Origin: CAYJBH01 sp964368815
GTDB lineage: Bacteria; Bacillota; Clostridia; Oscillospirales; Ruminococcaceae
Direction: 5' to 3'
Assembly (NCBI GenBank): GCA_964368815.1
Contig: CAYJDA010000002.1
Coordinates: 128,825-192,824 of the forward strand
DNA: 64,000 bases
Positions 51,644 through 60,149 of this stretch are shown here, piece by piece. A program made the translations under genes and the position numbers. Position 1 is the first letter of the stretch, and each line of letters opens with the position of its first letter. The notes beneath the pieces are model-generated. The model saw only the letters and a program-made list of their open reading frames with translations. It had not been told where the DNA came from and ran no database searches.

Positions 51644-51673
51644 AAGCCTGCTGAAACTGTTCAGCAGGCTTTA
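51644..51673. terminator. Terminator hairpin, duplicated copy 2 at the second locus
   Basis: This is an exact repeat of 51454-51483. It stands 4 bases beyond the stop codon of the minus-strand histidine kinase gene and can terminate that transcript. The pair of hairpins therefore serves both converging genes. Confidence 0.88.
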
Positions 51674-51677
51674 AATG

Positions 51678-53564
51678 TTATTCTTGTGGCATTGTTGGAA
51701 AGGATACCGAAACCTTAAACATGTCGCCTTCTATTTTCAAAATAAATTTTCCTTTGCAAAGTTCGGTAAAGCTTTTTGCAATGGACAACCCTAGGCCGCT
51801 ACCCTCGGTAGTACGGCTGTCATCGCCTCTTACAAATCTTTGCAATATTTCCTGCTCGGTAAAGTTCATTTCGGCGGCAGAAGTGTTTATTATTTCGGCG
51901 GTGGCAATATTATTTTCCGTTACAAGCCTAACATAAATTCGGCTATCATTTAAAGAATATTTAAGTGCATTGTCTATAATATTTTTAAATACTCGTGACA
52001 TTTTATTGCCGTCTGCCGTAATTATGATTTCTTCATCCGGAAGCGAAGTTTTTAAAATAACATTTGATTCTTCAATATTATCCTGCAAATCGGCAAGAGT
52101 TTGCTCTATCAATCTTTTATAGCTAAGCTCTTCCATGTTTAGCTCAACATTTCCGCTACTGCTTTTTGCAAGATCAAATAAATCGGAAATAATCATTGAG
52201 AGCTGTGTGGATTTTGACTCCAAAATTTTTGAGTAGTCTCGGGCTTCATCCGGTAGATTTTCAACCTTTGAGAGCAGCTCGGTATATCCTATTATTGAGG
52301 TTAACGGTGTTTTCAGATCGTGTGATACGTTTGTTATCAGCTCGGTTTTCATCCGCTCGGACACCATTGCAGCCTCTACCGAATTTGAAAACCCATCAGA
52401 TATATTGTTTATATCCTCAACCATCTGAGTTAAAATCGTAGATTTAATAGGTGGTATTCTATGACCAAGGTTGCCGGCGCGAACCTCATTAAGCCCTGTT
52501 TTAATGCTATCTAATTCGCCAAGTCTACGGATAATTCCATAGGCAAAAAGACCAATGGCAGTTGGAGTAATAAACATACTTAAAAATAAATACGTGGAGG
52601 GTGAACCGAACAAAAAGGCTAATGTTAACGGAAGCATAACTGTTAAGGCAACAAAACCTATAGCGAACATTGCAATATAGTTAAGTGTTTTAGTATCAGT
52701 TACCGATTTTAATGCTCTCTTTGTATTTTTGAAAAATTCTTTAATCTGTTTAAAAACAAAACCAAGAATGGTATACCCAAAAAATTCTCTTCTCTTTATC
52801 CGCTTCGCAATACAGTTGAGGTAATAAAGCCAAAGTAAACACAGAAAAACAATCGATCCGTATAACGCAATATTACCCAAAGCCAGTTGCATTTCCATGT
52901 AGTTTACATAGTCAGTATAAAAAATAATATCAGCCCAAATGTTACCTACAAAAAAGAATATTGTTAAAATAATTATTCCAACAACAAAGGTTAATATATC
53001 GTTAAATATGCGGTTTATCGAAAAGATAACAACCTCGCCGCCACGCTCTTTTTGTCCCGCCAAAACACCAAAAAGTATTGATGCAGCTGCAATGAATACC
53101 AAGGCAACAACAAAAATCCAAAGATATATTTCAGCAGTTGCAATATCTCCTGACAATCTATCGTATTCTGCATAATATGCTTCAGGAGTCACATATGTTT
53201 GAATGTTTATATCATCACTGTAATATGAAACTTCAAGGAAAAAAGCATCTCCAGGATAAGGGTAAAATTCTTGGTTGTGAAAAACAGCAAATATATAACC
53301 CCTTTGCGTCATCTCGTTAAGCCATTCCTGCTGTTCGAGGCTTAGATTTTCGGGGTTTTCCATCGACATGCTTACAAACGGTTCAAACTCTTCCCAACTC
53401 AGATTAAGATTATTTACTATTACATCATTTGGGAAAAGTAACGGAAATAAGACGTTTGCCCTGGAAAGCATATTACCTGCTACTATTGCTGACACCAGTA
53501 TAACAAATGCTAAAATCGTTTTAATAAATATGCTGTAAAAATTAATCTTCAATTTTGTATCCAA
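51678..53564 (-). CDS. Sensor histidine kinase
   Basis: This 628-residue membrane kinase has an N-terminal helix, an external loop (about 35-135), five or six more hydrophobic segments (140-345), a HAMP-like stretch (LNEVRAGNLGHRIPPI), the H-box SHDLKTPLTSIIGYTELL and the ATPase domain with an N-box (KNIIDNALKYS) and GSGLGLSIAKS. It overlaps the response regulator gene upstream by 23 bases and forms a two-component pair. The signal is unknown. The many membrane helices suggest a signal within the membrane or a link to a transporter such as the nearby ABC exporter. Confidence 0.93.
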   Translation of the reverse strand: MDTKLKINFYSIFIKTILAFVILVSAIVAGNMLSRANVLFPLLFPNDVIVNNLNLSWEEFEPFVSMSMENPENLSLEQQEWLNEMTQRGYIFAVFHNQEFYPYPGDAFFLEVSYYSDDINIQTYVTPEAYYAEYDRLSGDIATAEIYLWIFVVALVFIAAASILFGVLAGQKERGGEVVIFSINRIFNDILTFVVGIIILTIFFFVGNIWADIIFYTDYVNYMEMQLALGNIALYGSIVFLCLLWLYYLNCIAKRIKRREFFGYTILGFVFKQIKEFFKNTKRALKSVTDTKTLNYIAMFAIGFVALTVMLPLTLAFLFGSPSTYLFLSMFITPTAIGLFAYGIIRRLGELDSIKTGLNEVRAGNLGHRIPPIKSTILTQMVEDINNISDGFSNSVEAAMVSERMKTELITNVSHDLKTPLTSIIGYTELLSKVENLPDEARDYSKILESKSTQLSMIISDLFDLAKSSSGNVELNMEELSYKRLIEQTLADLQDNIEESNVILKTSLPDEEIIITADGNKMSRVFKNIIDNALKYSLNDSRIYVRLVTENNIATAEIINTSAAEMNFTEQEILQRFVRGDDSRTTEGSGLGLSIAKSFTELCKGKFILKIEGDMFKVSVSFPTMPQE

Positions 53565-54243
53565 TTCCCCACACCACCTTTAAGTATTTTGGTTGTTTCG
53601 GGTTTATCTCTATCTTTTCACGTATTCTGCGAATATGTACCATAACAGTATTTTCGACGCTGAAGCTCTCTTCCTGCCAAACGTTTTGATAAATTTGCTC
53701 AGCAGAGAAAACACGGTTTTTGTTAACCATTAGCAGCTCTAAAATTTTATATTCTGTTGCGGTAAGGCGAACTGACTCACCATCAACAATAACATTTTTT
53801 GCCGCCCTATCCAGCTCTAACTCTCCGATTTTTATTATATCCTCGTTAAGCTCGACCTGCTTTGCAGAACCTAAAACTTTATACCTGCGAAGCTGAGAAT
53901 TTACCCTTGCCAACAGCTCAGCGGGGCTATAAGGTTTAGTTACATAGTCGTCGGCACCCATGGAAAGCCCCAAAATTTTATCACTGTCCTCACTTTTTGC
54001 CGAAAGTAAAATTATTGGAATATTATTTTTCTGCCTTATCTGCATGGTAGCAGATAGTCCATCCATTTTTGGCATCATAATGTCAATTACAATTAAATCG
54101 ATCTTTTTTTCGGCAACTGTCTGCAACGCCTGTAAGCCATCGTGTGCTACAATGTTGTCTATCCCCTCACGAGTTAACATCTTGGATATAGCCGTGGCTA
54201 TTTCTCGATCATCATCCACTATTAATACGATTGAGTTATTCAT
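53542..54243 (-). CDS. OmpR-family response regulator, partner of the kinase
   Basis: This 233-residue regulator has a receiver domain with VDDD, phosphoacceptor Asp in VIDIMMPKMDG (near residue 53), LLSAKSEDSD and TKPYSPAEL. The winged helix follows (about 135-233) with LTATEYKILELLMVNKN and NTVMVHIRRIREKIEINP. Its stop lies within the kinase gene (23-base overlap), so the two are coupled. GGAGGG precedes the ATG. It belongs to the VanR/PhoB-like group in clostridia and may control envelope or antibiotic-resistance genes; the target is not shown. Confidence 0.94.
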   Translation of the reverse strand: MNNSIVLIVDDDREIATAISKMLTREGIDNIVAHDGLQALQTVAEKKIDLIVIDIMMPKMDGLSATMQIRQKNNIPIILLSAKSEDSDKILGLSMGADDYVTKPYSPAELLARVNSQLRRYKVLGSAKQVELNEDIIKIGELELDRAAKNVIVDGESVRLTATEYKILELLMVNKNRVFSAEQIYQNVWQEESFSVENTVMVHIRRIREKIEINPKQPKYLKVVWGIGYKIED

Positions 54244-54394
54244 AAACCCTCCTTGCCCTTTTATTATAGCAACAACTACTAAAAAAAGTCCGATGAAAAC
54301 ATTACAAAATTCTTAAAATTTATTATATCACAACAGCTATATCAAGACAATATCAATCAGCAACGTTGCCTTAATAAAACTGTACATACTGAGT

Positions 54395-56164
54395 TTAAGA
54401 AAACTGTGCGTTATATAAGTTAAAATATACACCACGTTTTTTTAACAGCTGTTCATGTTTACCCTGTTCCACTATATTTCCACGGCTCATAACTAATATA
54501 TTGTCGGCATTTTTTATTGTGGAAAGACGGTGGGCTATAACAAAACATGTTTTATCCTTCATTAATTGGCGCATTGCTAGCTGAATTTGCTGCTCGGTTT
54601 GGGTGTCAACATTAGAGGTTGCCTCGTCCAGTATCAATATTTTAGCTTCTAATAACATGGCTCGTGCTATGGTAATAAGTTGTTTTTGCCCCTGAGAAAT
54701 ATTTAACCCATCCTCCCTAAGCTGAGTGTCATAGCCATCGGGAAGTAACATAATGGTGTTATGGATTTTTGCGGCTTTTGCAACCTCAATAACCTCTTCT
54801 CTGGTTGCGTTTGGCTTGCCGTATGCAATGTTCTCGTGAATAGTACCTCCAAACAACCAGCTATCCTGCAACACCATAGCATAAGAAAGACGTAAGCTTT
54901 TTCGGGTAATATGAGATATATTACTACCATTTACGGCAATACTGCCGTCATTAACATCGTAAAACCTCATTAATAAGTTAATGACTGTAGTTTTACCTGC
55001 ACCGGTAGGACCAACAATCGCTATCAAATTGCCGCCCTTTACATCCAGGTTGAAATTATGGATTATTTCTTTTTCAGGGTTATACGAAAATTTTACTCCG
55101 GTAATTTCCACATTCCCGTCATCTAGAATTAGCTCGCAAGCGTCTTCGCTGTCGAGTGGTTCAGGCGGTTGGTCAATTAATCTAAATACGCGCTCTGCAG
55201 CAGCGCATGCCGATTGCAAATCGCTTAATATATTTGCGATTTCGTTTATAGGGCCGGAAAATCGCCTTGAATACAGGATGAAAGAAGAAACATCGCCGAG
55301 TGATAAACGTCCAAAAAGATACATTAGTGCACCGGCTACACTTATCAAGGTGAGAGACAGGTTGTTAATTCCGGTTACCGATGGGCCAACTGTGCTTGCG
55401 TAATAATCTGCCGTATAGTATGCATGCATTGCTTCATCGTTTTTCTTATCGAAACGAGCCAGCATTGTTTGCTGTTGATGGTAGGCGCGTATAGTTTTTT
55501 GACCGGTTATTATCTCTTCACAAAGGCCGTTAAGCTCACCGAGCTTGGCACTGCGAGCCTTAAATAGAGGTCGTACACGGTTTACCATAAATCTGGTAAC
55601 TAATAATGAGACAGGAATCGTTATCAAAAAAACTATTACGAGTAAAGGCGAGAGAAACAGCATCATTATTATCGAACCTATAACCGTTATAATGCTGTTG
55701 CATATCTGTAATAGGTCGTTAGATATTGAGGTTCCAACAACATCAATATCATAAGAAAAACGGCTTAATATGTCTCCGGTTTTGTTGGTGTCGAAATAAC
55801 CTACAGGTAGTTCGGCAAGACGATTAAAAGCATCCCTGCGTAGATTAATCGACACATTGCGACTTATTTTTAGCATAACACGAGCAAGTAGATAACTTAG
55901 TAGCGAGGAGACGATATAAAATACAGCCATTAAAGAGCAATAGAAAAACACCTTAGAGAAATCAACATTGCCGGGAGCAATCGCATTTATTGCCTCGCCG
56001 GAGAGATATGGGCCGAGCAATGCAAAAAGGTTGCTTGCAATGGTGCATATAATGGCAGTAATAATCAAGGAGCGACTTTTTAAAACATATCCGCCCAGCC
56101 TTATAATCACATCAATTATTTTACCCTCAGGCTTTTGAGGCTTACCGTTTCTTTCACTCTTCAT
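54395..56164 (-). CDS. ABC exporter subunit with consensus catalytic residues
   Basis: This 589-residue half-transporter has six membrane segments (about 25-310) fused to an ATPase domain. Walker A is GPTGAGKTTV, the signature reads NISQGQKQL (LSGGQ with Q at position 3), Walker B is ILILDEATSNVD with a proper catalytic Glu, and the switch His is in VIAHRLSTI. It overlaps the stop of its partner (56161-57882) by four bases. The pair resembles heterodimeric exporters such as BmrCD and TM287/288. Substrates may be drugs or peptides. The operon is controlled by the MarR protein at 57879-58322. Confidence 0.93.
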   Translation of the reverse strand: MKSERNGKPQKPEGKIIDVIIRLGGYVLKSRSLIITAIICTIASNLFALLGPYLSGEAINAIAPGNVDFSKVFFYCSLMAVFYIVSSLLSYLLARVMLKISRNVSINLRRDAFNRLAELPVGYFDTNKTGDILSRFSYDIDVVGTSISNDLLQICNSIITVIGSIIMMLFLSPLLVIVFLITIPVSLLVTRFMVNRVRPLFKARSAKLGELNGLCEEIITGQKTIRAYHQQQTMLARFDKKNDEAMHAYYTADYYASTVGPSVTGINNLSLTLISVAGALMYLFGRLSLGDVSSFILYSRRFSGPINEIANILSDLQSACAAAERVFRLIDQPPEPLDSEDACELILDDGNVEITGVKFSYNPEKEIIHNFNLDVKGGNLIAIVGPTGAGKTTVINLLMRFYDVNDGSIAVNGSNISHITRKSLRLSYAMVLQDSWLFGGTIHENIAYGKPNATREEVIEVAKAAKIHNTIMLLPDGYDTQLREDGLNISQGQKQLITIARAMLLEAKILILDEATSNVDTQTEQQIQLAMRQLMKDKTCFVIAHRLSTIKNADNILVMSRGNIVEQGKHEQLLKKRGVYFNLYNAQFS

Positions 56165-57882
56165 GCCGACACCTCCTCTCCCATCTGGGAACGGCTTATA
56201 GTGACATAACTTTCACATTCCGACATTAGTTGCTCATGCGTACCCTGCCCAATAATTTCGCCGTCCTGCATAACCAATATAAGGTCGGCGCGAAGAATCG
56301 AACTAACTCTTTGTGCTATTATTACCTTGGTGGTATTTTCAAAATTTTCCTTAAGTGCGGCACGAAGATTCGAATCGGTTTTATAGTCAAGAGCACTCGA
56401 GCTGTCATCCAAAATTAAAATTTCAGGCTTTGCTACTAACGCTCTGGCGATAAGCAGTCGTTGTCGTTGTCCACCACTTAGATTTGCGCCTCTTATTGCT
56501 ACCTGATGCTCTATTGTGTCGGGTAGATTGTCTACATAATCGGCCTGTGCAAAAGCAAGAGCACGTTGCACCGCTTCATCTGTAAGCTCTCTGCCAAATC
56601 GAACGTTTTCGGCAATGGTGTCCGCAAATATATTATCATTTTGAAAAGCTACTCCAAACTTTTTATGTAGTAGTTCAACATCGGTAGCCCTAACATCCCT
56701 ACCATCAATGTAAACACCCCCTTCATCAACGTCATAAAGTCGCATCAACAGCTGAATTAGAGTGCTCTTTCCACTGCCGGTTGCGCCTATAATCCCGAGC
56801 GTTTCGCCACGTTTTAGGCAAAAGTTAATGTTGTTAAGGTTAGGAGTTTTTTTTCCGTAGGAGAAAACCACATTTTTAAAAACAATATGATAGTCGTCAT
56901 AATTCGAATTATCTGCGATTGTGTTATCTATAATTAAATCATCAGAAAAACTTAATATCTCTTCAATTCGATTTGCTGAAGCAGTTCCCTTAGAATATAC
57001 CATGAATATGCGACCGATGGTGAGAATAGCGTTTAAAATAAGGGTGAAATAACTTAAAAACCCTACTATAACACCCGGTAGTGCTATTGCGCTGTGAACT
57101 AAAAAGGCACCGGTGAGTATAACTACCGTAAGCCCTAAATTTAGAAACAGGTTCATAAGGGGATTTGTTATAGCCATTGTGTTGCCGGCATTAAGCTCCA
57201 TCTTAACAAGCTTATCAACAACTCCGGAAAAACGTTTTTTTTCATCCTCTGTTTTCGAAAGAGCTTTAATAATTCTAATACCTGTAACGTTTTCTCGAAC
57301 GCATCTAACCATTTCGTCGACGCCAACCTGAACCTCGGTATAAAGTGGCACACCCTTTTTTGTGATATACAAAATGATAGCGGCAATAGGTGGTAGCAGT
57401 GCAACCATAATCATTGCAAGACGCCATTCAATTAACATGGTTAGCAATATTCCGCCTATTAGCAGTATTGGTGCTCTTATTCCGATTCTTTGTAACATAT
57501 TTAACATGGTATGAACGTTATAACTGTCGGAGGTGATTCTGGAAATAAGGGATGGAATTCCCATGCTGTCGGTCTGTGAAGCGGATAAATGTAAGGCTTT
57601 TTTAAATGCAGCATGTCGTAGTTCTGAAACAGTATTTTTTGCAACAGCTGCCGACATTTGATTACCCTTAATGTTTCCACATAGGGCAAATAGGGTACAC
57701 AGTGCCATGCCTACGCCGCCTAAAAGCACCAATGAAATGCTACCTAGCGGAATAAAGTTGTCGATCATTAAAGTTAGTAAAAGCGGTAAGATTAGCTCCG
57801 CAACAGTTCCTAATGATTTTATCGACATTGCTGCTATCATCATAGGTATGTGCGGCTTTAAATATTTTTTAATGCTATTCAT
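56161..57882 (-). CDS. ABC exporter subunit with degenerate ATP site
   Basis: This 573-residue half-transporter has an N-terminal membrane domain and ATPase domain. Walker A GATGSGKSTL and signature LSGGQRQRLLIARAL are normal, but Walker B is followed by Asp in ILILDDSSSALD, where Glu is usual, and the switch histidine is Gln in VIIAQRVSS. These changes match the degenerate site of TM287 in TM287/288, where only one of two ATP sites hydrolyses. The gene overlaps both neighbours by four bases (ATGA), a MarR-ABC-ABC arrangement typical of multidrug exporters. Confidence 0.93.
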   Translation of the reverse strand: MNSIKKYLKPHIPMMIAAMSIKSLGTVAELILPLLLTLMIDNFIPLGSISLVLLGGVGMALCTLFALCGNIKGNQMSAAVAKNTVSELRHAAFKKALHLSASQTDSMGIPSLISRITSDSYNVHTMLNMLQRIGIRAPILLIGGILLTMLIEWRLAMIMVALLPPIAAIILYITKKGVPLYTEVQVGVDEMVRCVRENVTGIRIIKALSKTEDEKKRFSGVVDKLVKMELNAGNTMAITNPLMNLFLNLGLTVVILTGAFLVHSAIALPGVIVGFLSYFTLILNAILTIGRIFMVYSKGTASANRIEEILSFSDDLIIDNTIADNSNYDDYHIVFKNVVFSYGKKTPNLNNINFCLKRGETLGIIGATGSGKSTLIQLLMRLYDVDEGGVYIDGRDVRATDVELLHKKFGVAFQNDNIFADTIAENVRFGRELTDEAVQRALAFAQADYVDNLPDTIEHQVAIRGANLSGGQRQRLLIARALVAKPEILILDDSSSALDYKTDSNLRAALKENFENTTKVIIAQRVSSILRADLILVMQDGEIIGQGTHEQLMSECESYVTISRSQMGEEVSA

Positions 57883-58322
57883 GCATCCTGCTCCATTATT
57901 CCGACCTCGCTCATTGCGGCAGCTTTAACCAGCAGTAAAAGTTCCTTTAAACTTTGCCTTTGGTCTAAAGTAAGTCCGGCTAATATTTTTTCATTCCACT
58001 CATCCATTACCAATTTAATTTCGGGATACATGGCGGTTGCTTTTTCGGTAGGATATACTTTCAGTATGCGCCTGTCTTCTTCATCGGTATGCCTTGTAAT
58101 AAATCCGTTTTGCTCCAGTGTCGCCAGCTGTCTTGCAACATTGCTTTTATTTATAAACATTTTCTTTGCAATGGTGTCCTGCGATACTCCGGGATGATTA
58201 CACACCTGCATTATATAGCCATATTGATTTCCGGTTATTCCCTTGCTTTCCAACCTACTGTTGCGGTAAAGGTTGCTACACCTTGAGATTTTTTCTACAA
58301 TAGGGGTTAGATTACTTTGCAT
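57879..58322 (-). CDS. MarR-family regulator of the ABC exporter
   Basis: This 147-residue winged-helix protein starts MQSNLTPIVEKISRCSNLYR. The DNA-binding region spans about residues 45-95 (SQDTIAKKMFINKSNVARQLATLEQNGF and the wing DEEDRRILKVYPTEK). ATG at 58322 follows GGAG; a longer form beginning 18 codons upstream would cross the operator and is rejected. It is cotranscribed with the two exporter genes and probably represses them by binding the 51-bp palindrome at 58338-58388, released by a toxic ligand. The ligand is unknown. Confidence 0.9.
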   Translation of the reverse strand: MQSNLTPIVEKISRCSNLYRNSRLESKGITGNQYGYIMQVCNHPGVSQDTIAKKMFINKSNVARQLATLEQNGFITRHTDEEDRRILKVYPTEKATAMYPEIKLVMDEWNEKILAGLTLDQRQSLKELLLLVKAAAMSEVGIMEQDA

Positions 58323-58337
58323 TTTTTTACTCCAAAT

Positions 58338-58388
58338 AAATAATATTAGTTGCATCCGCAATTGTTGCGGTAGCAACTAATATTATTT
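58338..58388. promoter_or_regulatory. 51-bp double palindrome, likely MarR operator
   Basis: The outer arms AAATAATATTAGTTGC and GCAACTAATATTATTT are perfectly complementary, and the inner arms CCGCAA and TTGCGG flank a 3-base centre. The whole site spans the -10 box and start of the MarR-ABC promoter and ends 15 bases before the MarR ATG. TTGC/GCAA half-sites repeat, so two dimers may bind. Confidence 0.75.
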
Positions 58389-58413
58389 TAACACTATATG
58401 ATTATACTGTCAA
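58385..58413 (-). promoter_or_regulatory. Promoter of the MarR-ABC exporter operon
   Basis: On the minus strand, TTGACA and TAAAAT are separated by 17 bases. The -10 box overlaps the outer arm of the operator palindrome. Confidence 0.8.
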
Positions 58414-58435
58414 CAAGAAAAGCTATGGAGCTTTA

Positions 58436-59923
58436 CTATTCAAAGTCAAGGGCCTCTTCTTTTAGTCTGTAAAGCTCTTTTTTCAGATCCTCAACGATGT
58501 CTGCATATTCGGGGTTGTTGTATACATTTACAAGTTCATTTTTATCTTTGTTTAGATCAAAAAGTTCCCAAACCGAATCCTTTGGCTCATCAATAGCACC
58601 TGTTGCACCAAGTGCTTCACCATAAAAATATATCAACTTATAGTCCATTGTTCTAACGCCGTAGTGCGACCATACATAGTGATCGGCTAAATGCATCCAA
58701 TAACGGTAATACATAGAGTTTCTGAGGGCAGGGGCTTCTTCATTTTCCAAAATATTTTTCAAAGAATAACCCTGCATATCTTCAGGTGCAGCCATGCCGG
58801 CAAAATCTAAAAATGTTTTGGCAAAGTCTAAATTCAGTATCATTTTATCCGACACTGTACCCGGTTTAATGGCGCGAGGGTATCTTATCACAAAGGGCAT
58901 TCTTAATGATTCCTCATACATAAATCGTTTATCAAACCACCCGTGGTCACCGAGATAAAAACCCTGGTCGGAGGTGTATATCACAATAGTATCTTCAGCA
59001 ATGCCCTCGTCATCTAAGCAATCTAATAGCTTACCGATGTTGTCGTCCACGCAGGCTACGCAGCGCAAATAATCCTTCATATATCTTTGATACTTAAAAT
59101 TTTTAAGCTCTGCATGTGTTTTGAAGGAAACGGGCACGCCGGTTTCTAACGGAGTTAATGTGAATCCTTCTAAATTGTCAGGAAACGGAACTTTATCGGA
59201 TGCTACTTGTCCGGGCGGCACTTCTATCTTTAAATCTGTATAGTTTAAATCAGAAGTAATTCTCATTTCCGCCTCGGTGCTGGGGGCTTCTCTATTTGAA
59301 TAATCATCATTATATGTTTCAGGATGTGGTATATCCTCTTTGAACATATCTTTATACTTTTCGCTAACCTCCCAGGAACGGTGAGGAGCTTTATGGTGGC
59401 TCATCAACATAAAAGGTTTTGTTTTATCTCGGTTTTTAATGAAGTCGACCGAAAGATCGCCTACTATGTCTGTTATGTAGCCTTCATGTCGCTTTTCTAC
59501 TCCGTTTTCTCTTAAAATAGGGTTAAAGTATTCTCCATGTCCATAATGTGTAACTAAAACGCTGTAGCTGTCAAAACCTGATGGATTATTTTCCGGGGCA
59601 GTACCCAGATGCCATTTACCTATTATACCGGTTTGATAGCCGGACTTTTGCAATAGTTTGGCAACATTTTGTTGTTCTGAGTCTAAACAATCAGAAAGTG
59701 TTTTTACTCCGGTTAAATGGGAGTGTTTACCGGTTAAGATAACAGCTCTTGAAGGTGTGCAGATGGAGTTGGTACAAAAACAATTGTTAAATAGCATACC
59801 TTCGTTAGCAATTCTGTCCATGTTCGGGGTGCTGTTTATTTTGCTTCCGTAACAACTCATTGCGTGTGATGCGTGATCATCGGTCATAATAAAAACGATA
59901 TTTGGTTGCTTTGCTGTGTTCAT
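58436..59923 (-). CDS. Formylglycine-dependent sulfatase
   Basis: This 495-residue type I sulfatase hydrolyses sulfate esters. Metal ligands Asp15-Asp16 are in FIMTDDHASH, and the modified residue is Cys55 in SICTPSRAVILTGKH, matching the C-x-P-S-R code for conversion to formylglycine. Later residues include LMSHHKAPHRSWE and YTSDQGFYLGDHGWFDKR. There is no signal peptide, so it is cytoplasmic, as in many gut Firmicutes. An anaerobic maturase (anSME) is needed and is not in the window. It may use sulfated sugars imported by the glycan locus at 36-48 kb, but that link is inference. The promoter is at 60009-60038. Confidence 0.92.
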   Translation of the reverse strand: MNTAKQPNIVFIMTDDHASHAMSCYGSKINSTPNMDRIANEGMLFNNCFCTNSICTPSRAVILTGKHSHLTGVKTLSDCLDSEQQNVAKLLQKSGYQTGIIGKWHLGTAPENNPSGFDSYSVLVTHYGHGEYFNPILRENGVEKRHEGYITDIVGDLSVDFIKNRDKTKPFMLMSHHKAPHRSWEVSEKYKDMFKEDIPHPETYNDDYSNREAPSTEAEMRITSDLNYTDLKIEVPPGQVASDKVPFPDNLEGFTLTPLETGVPVSFKTHAELKNFKYQRYMKDYLRCVACVDDNIGKLLDCLDDEGIAEDTIVIYTSDQGFYLGDHGWFDKRFMYEESLRMPFVIRYPRAIKPGTVSDKMILNLDFAKTFLDFAGMAAPEDMQGYSLKNILENEEAPALRNSMYYRYWMHLADHYVWSHYGVRTMDYKLIYFYGEALGATGAIDEPKDSVWELFDLNKDKNELVNVYNNPEYADIVEDLKKELYRLKEEALDFE

Positions 59924-60008
59924 CTTTTAACCATTCCTTTCCTTTTGTGAGTGAAATATAATAAATATTCAAAGTAGCCGGTGAATATGAACTCAACTTA
60001 TATTAGCT

Positions 60009-60038
60009 ATTATAACAAAATGTGCAAAAAAAAGTCAA
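60009..60038 (-). promoter_or_regulatory. Promoter of the sulfatase gene
   Basis: On the minus strand, TTGACT and TATAAT are separated by 18 bases; the leader is about 80 bases long. Confidence 0.55.
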
Positions 60039-60149
60039 TTCTTAATTTTTTCTGAAGACATCCTTTATCCTTTCTTAAAACGCTTTTATTGCTTTATTAT
60101 AGCTGTTATAATCACCTTAGTAAAACAAAACAGTTGTTGAGGTAAGGTT

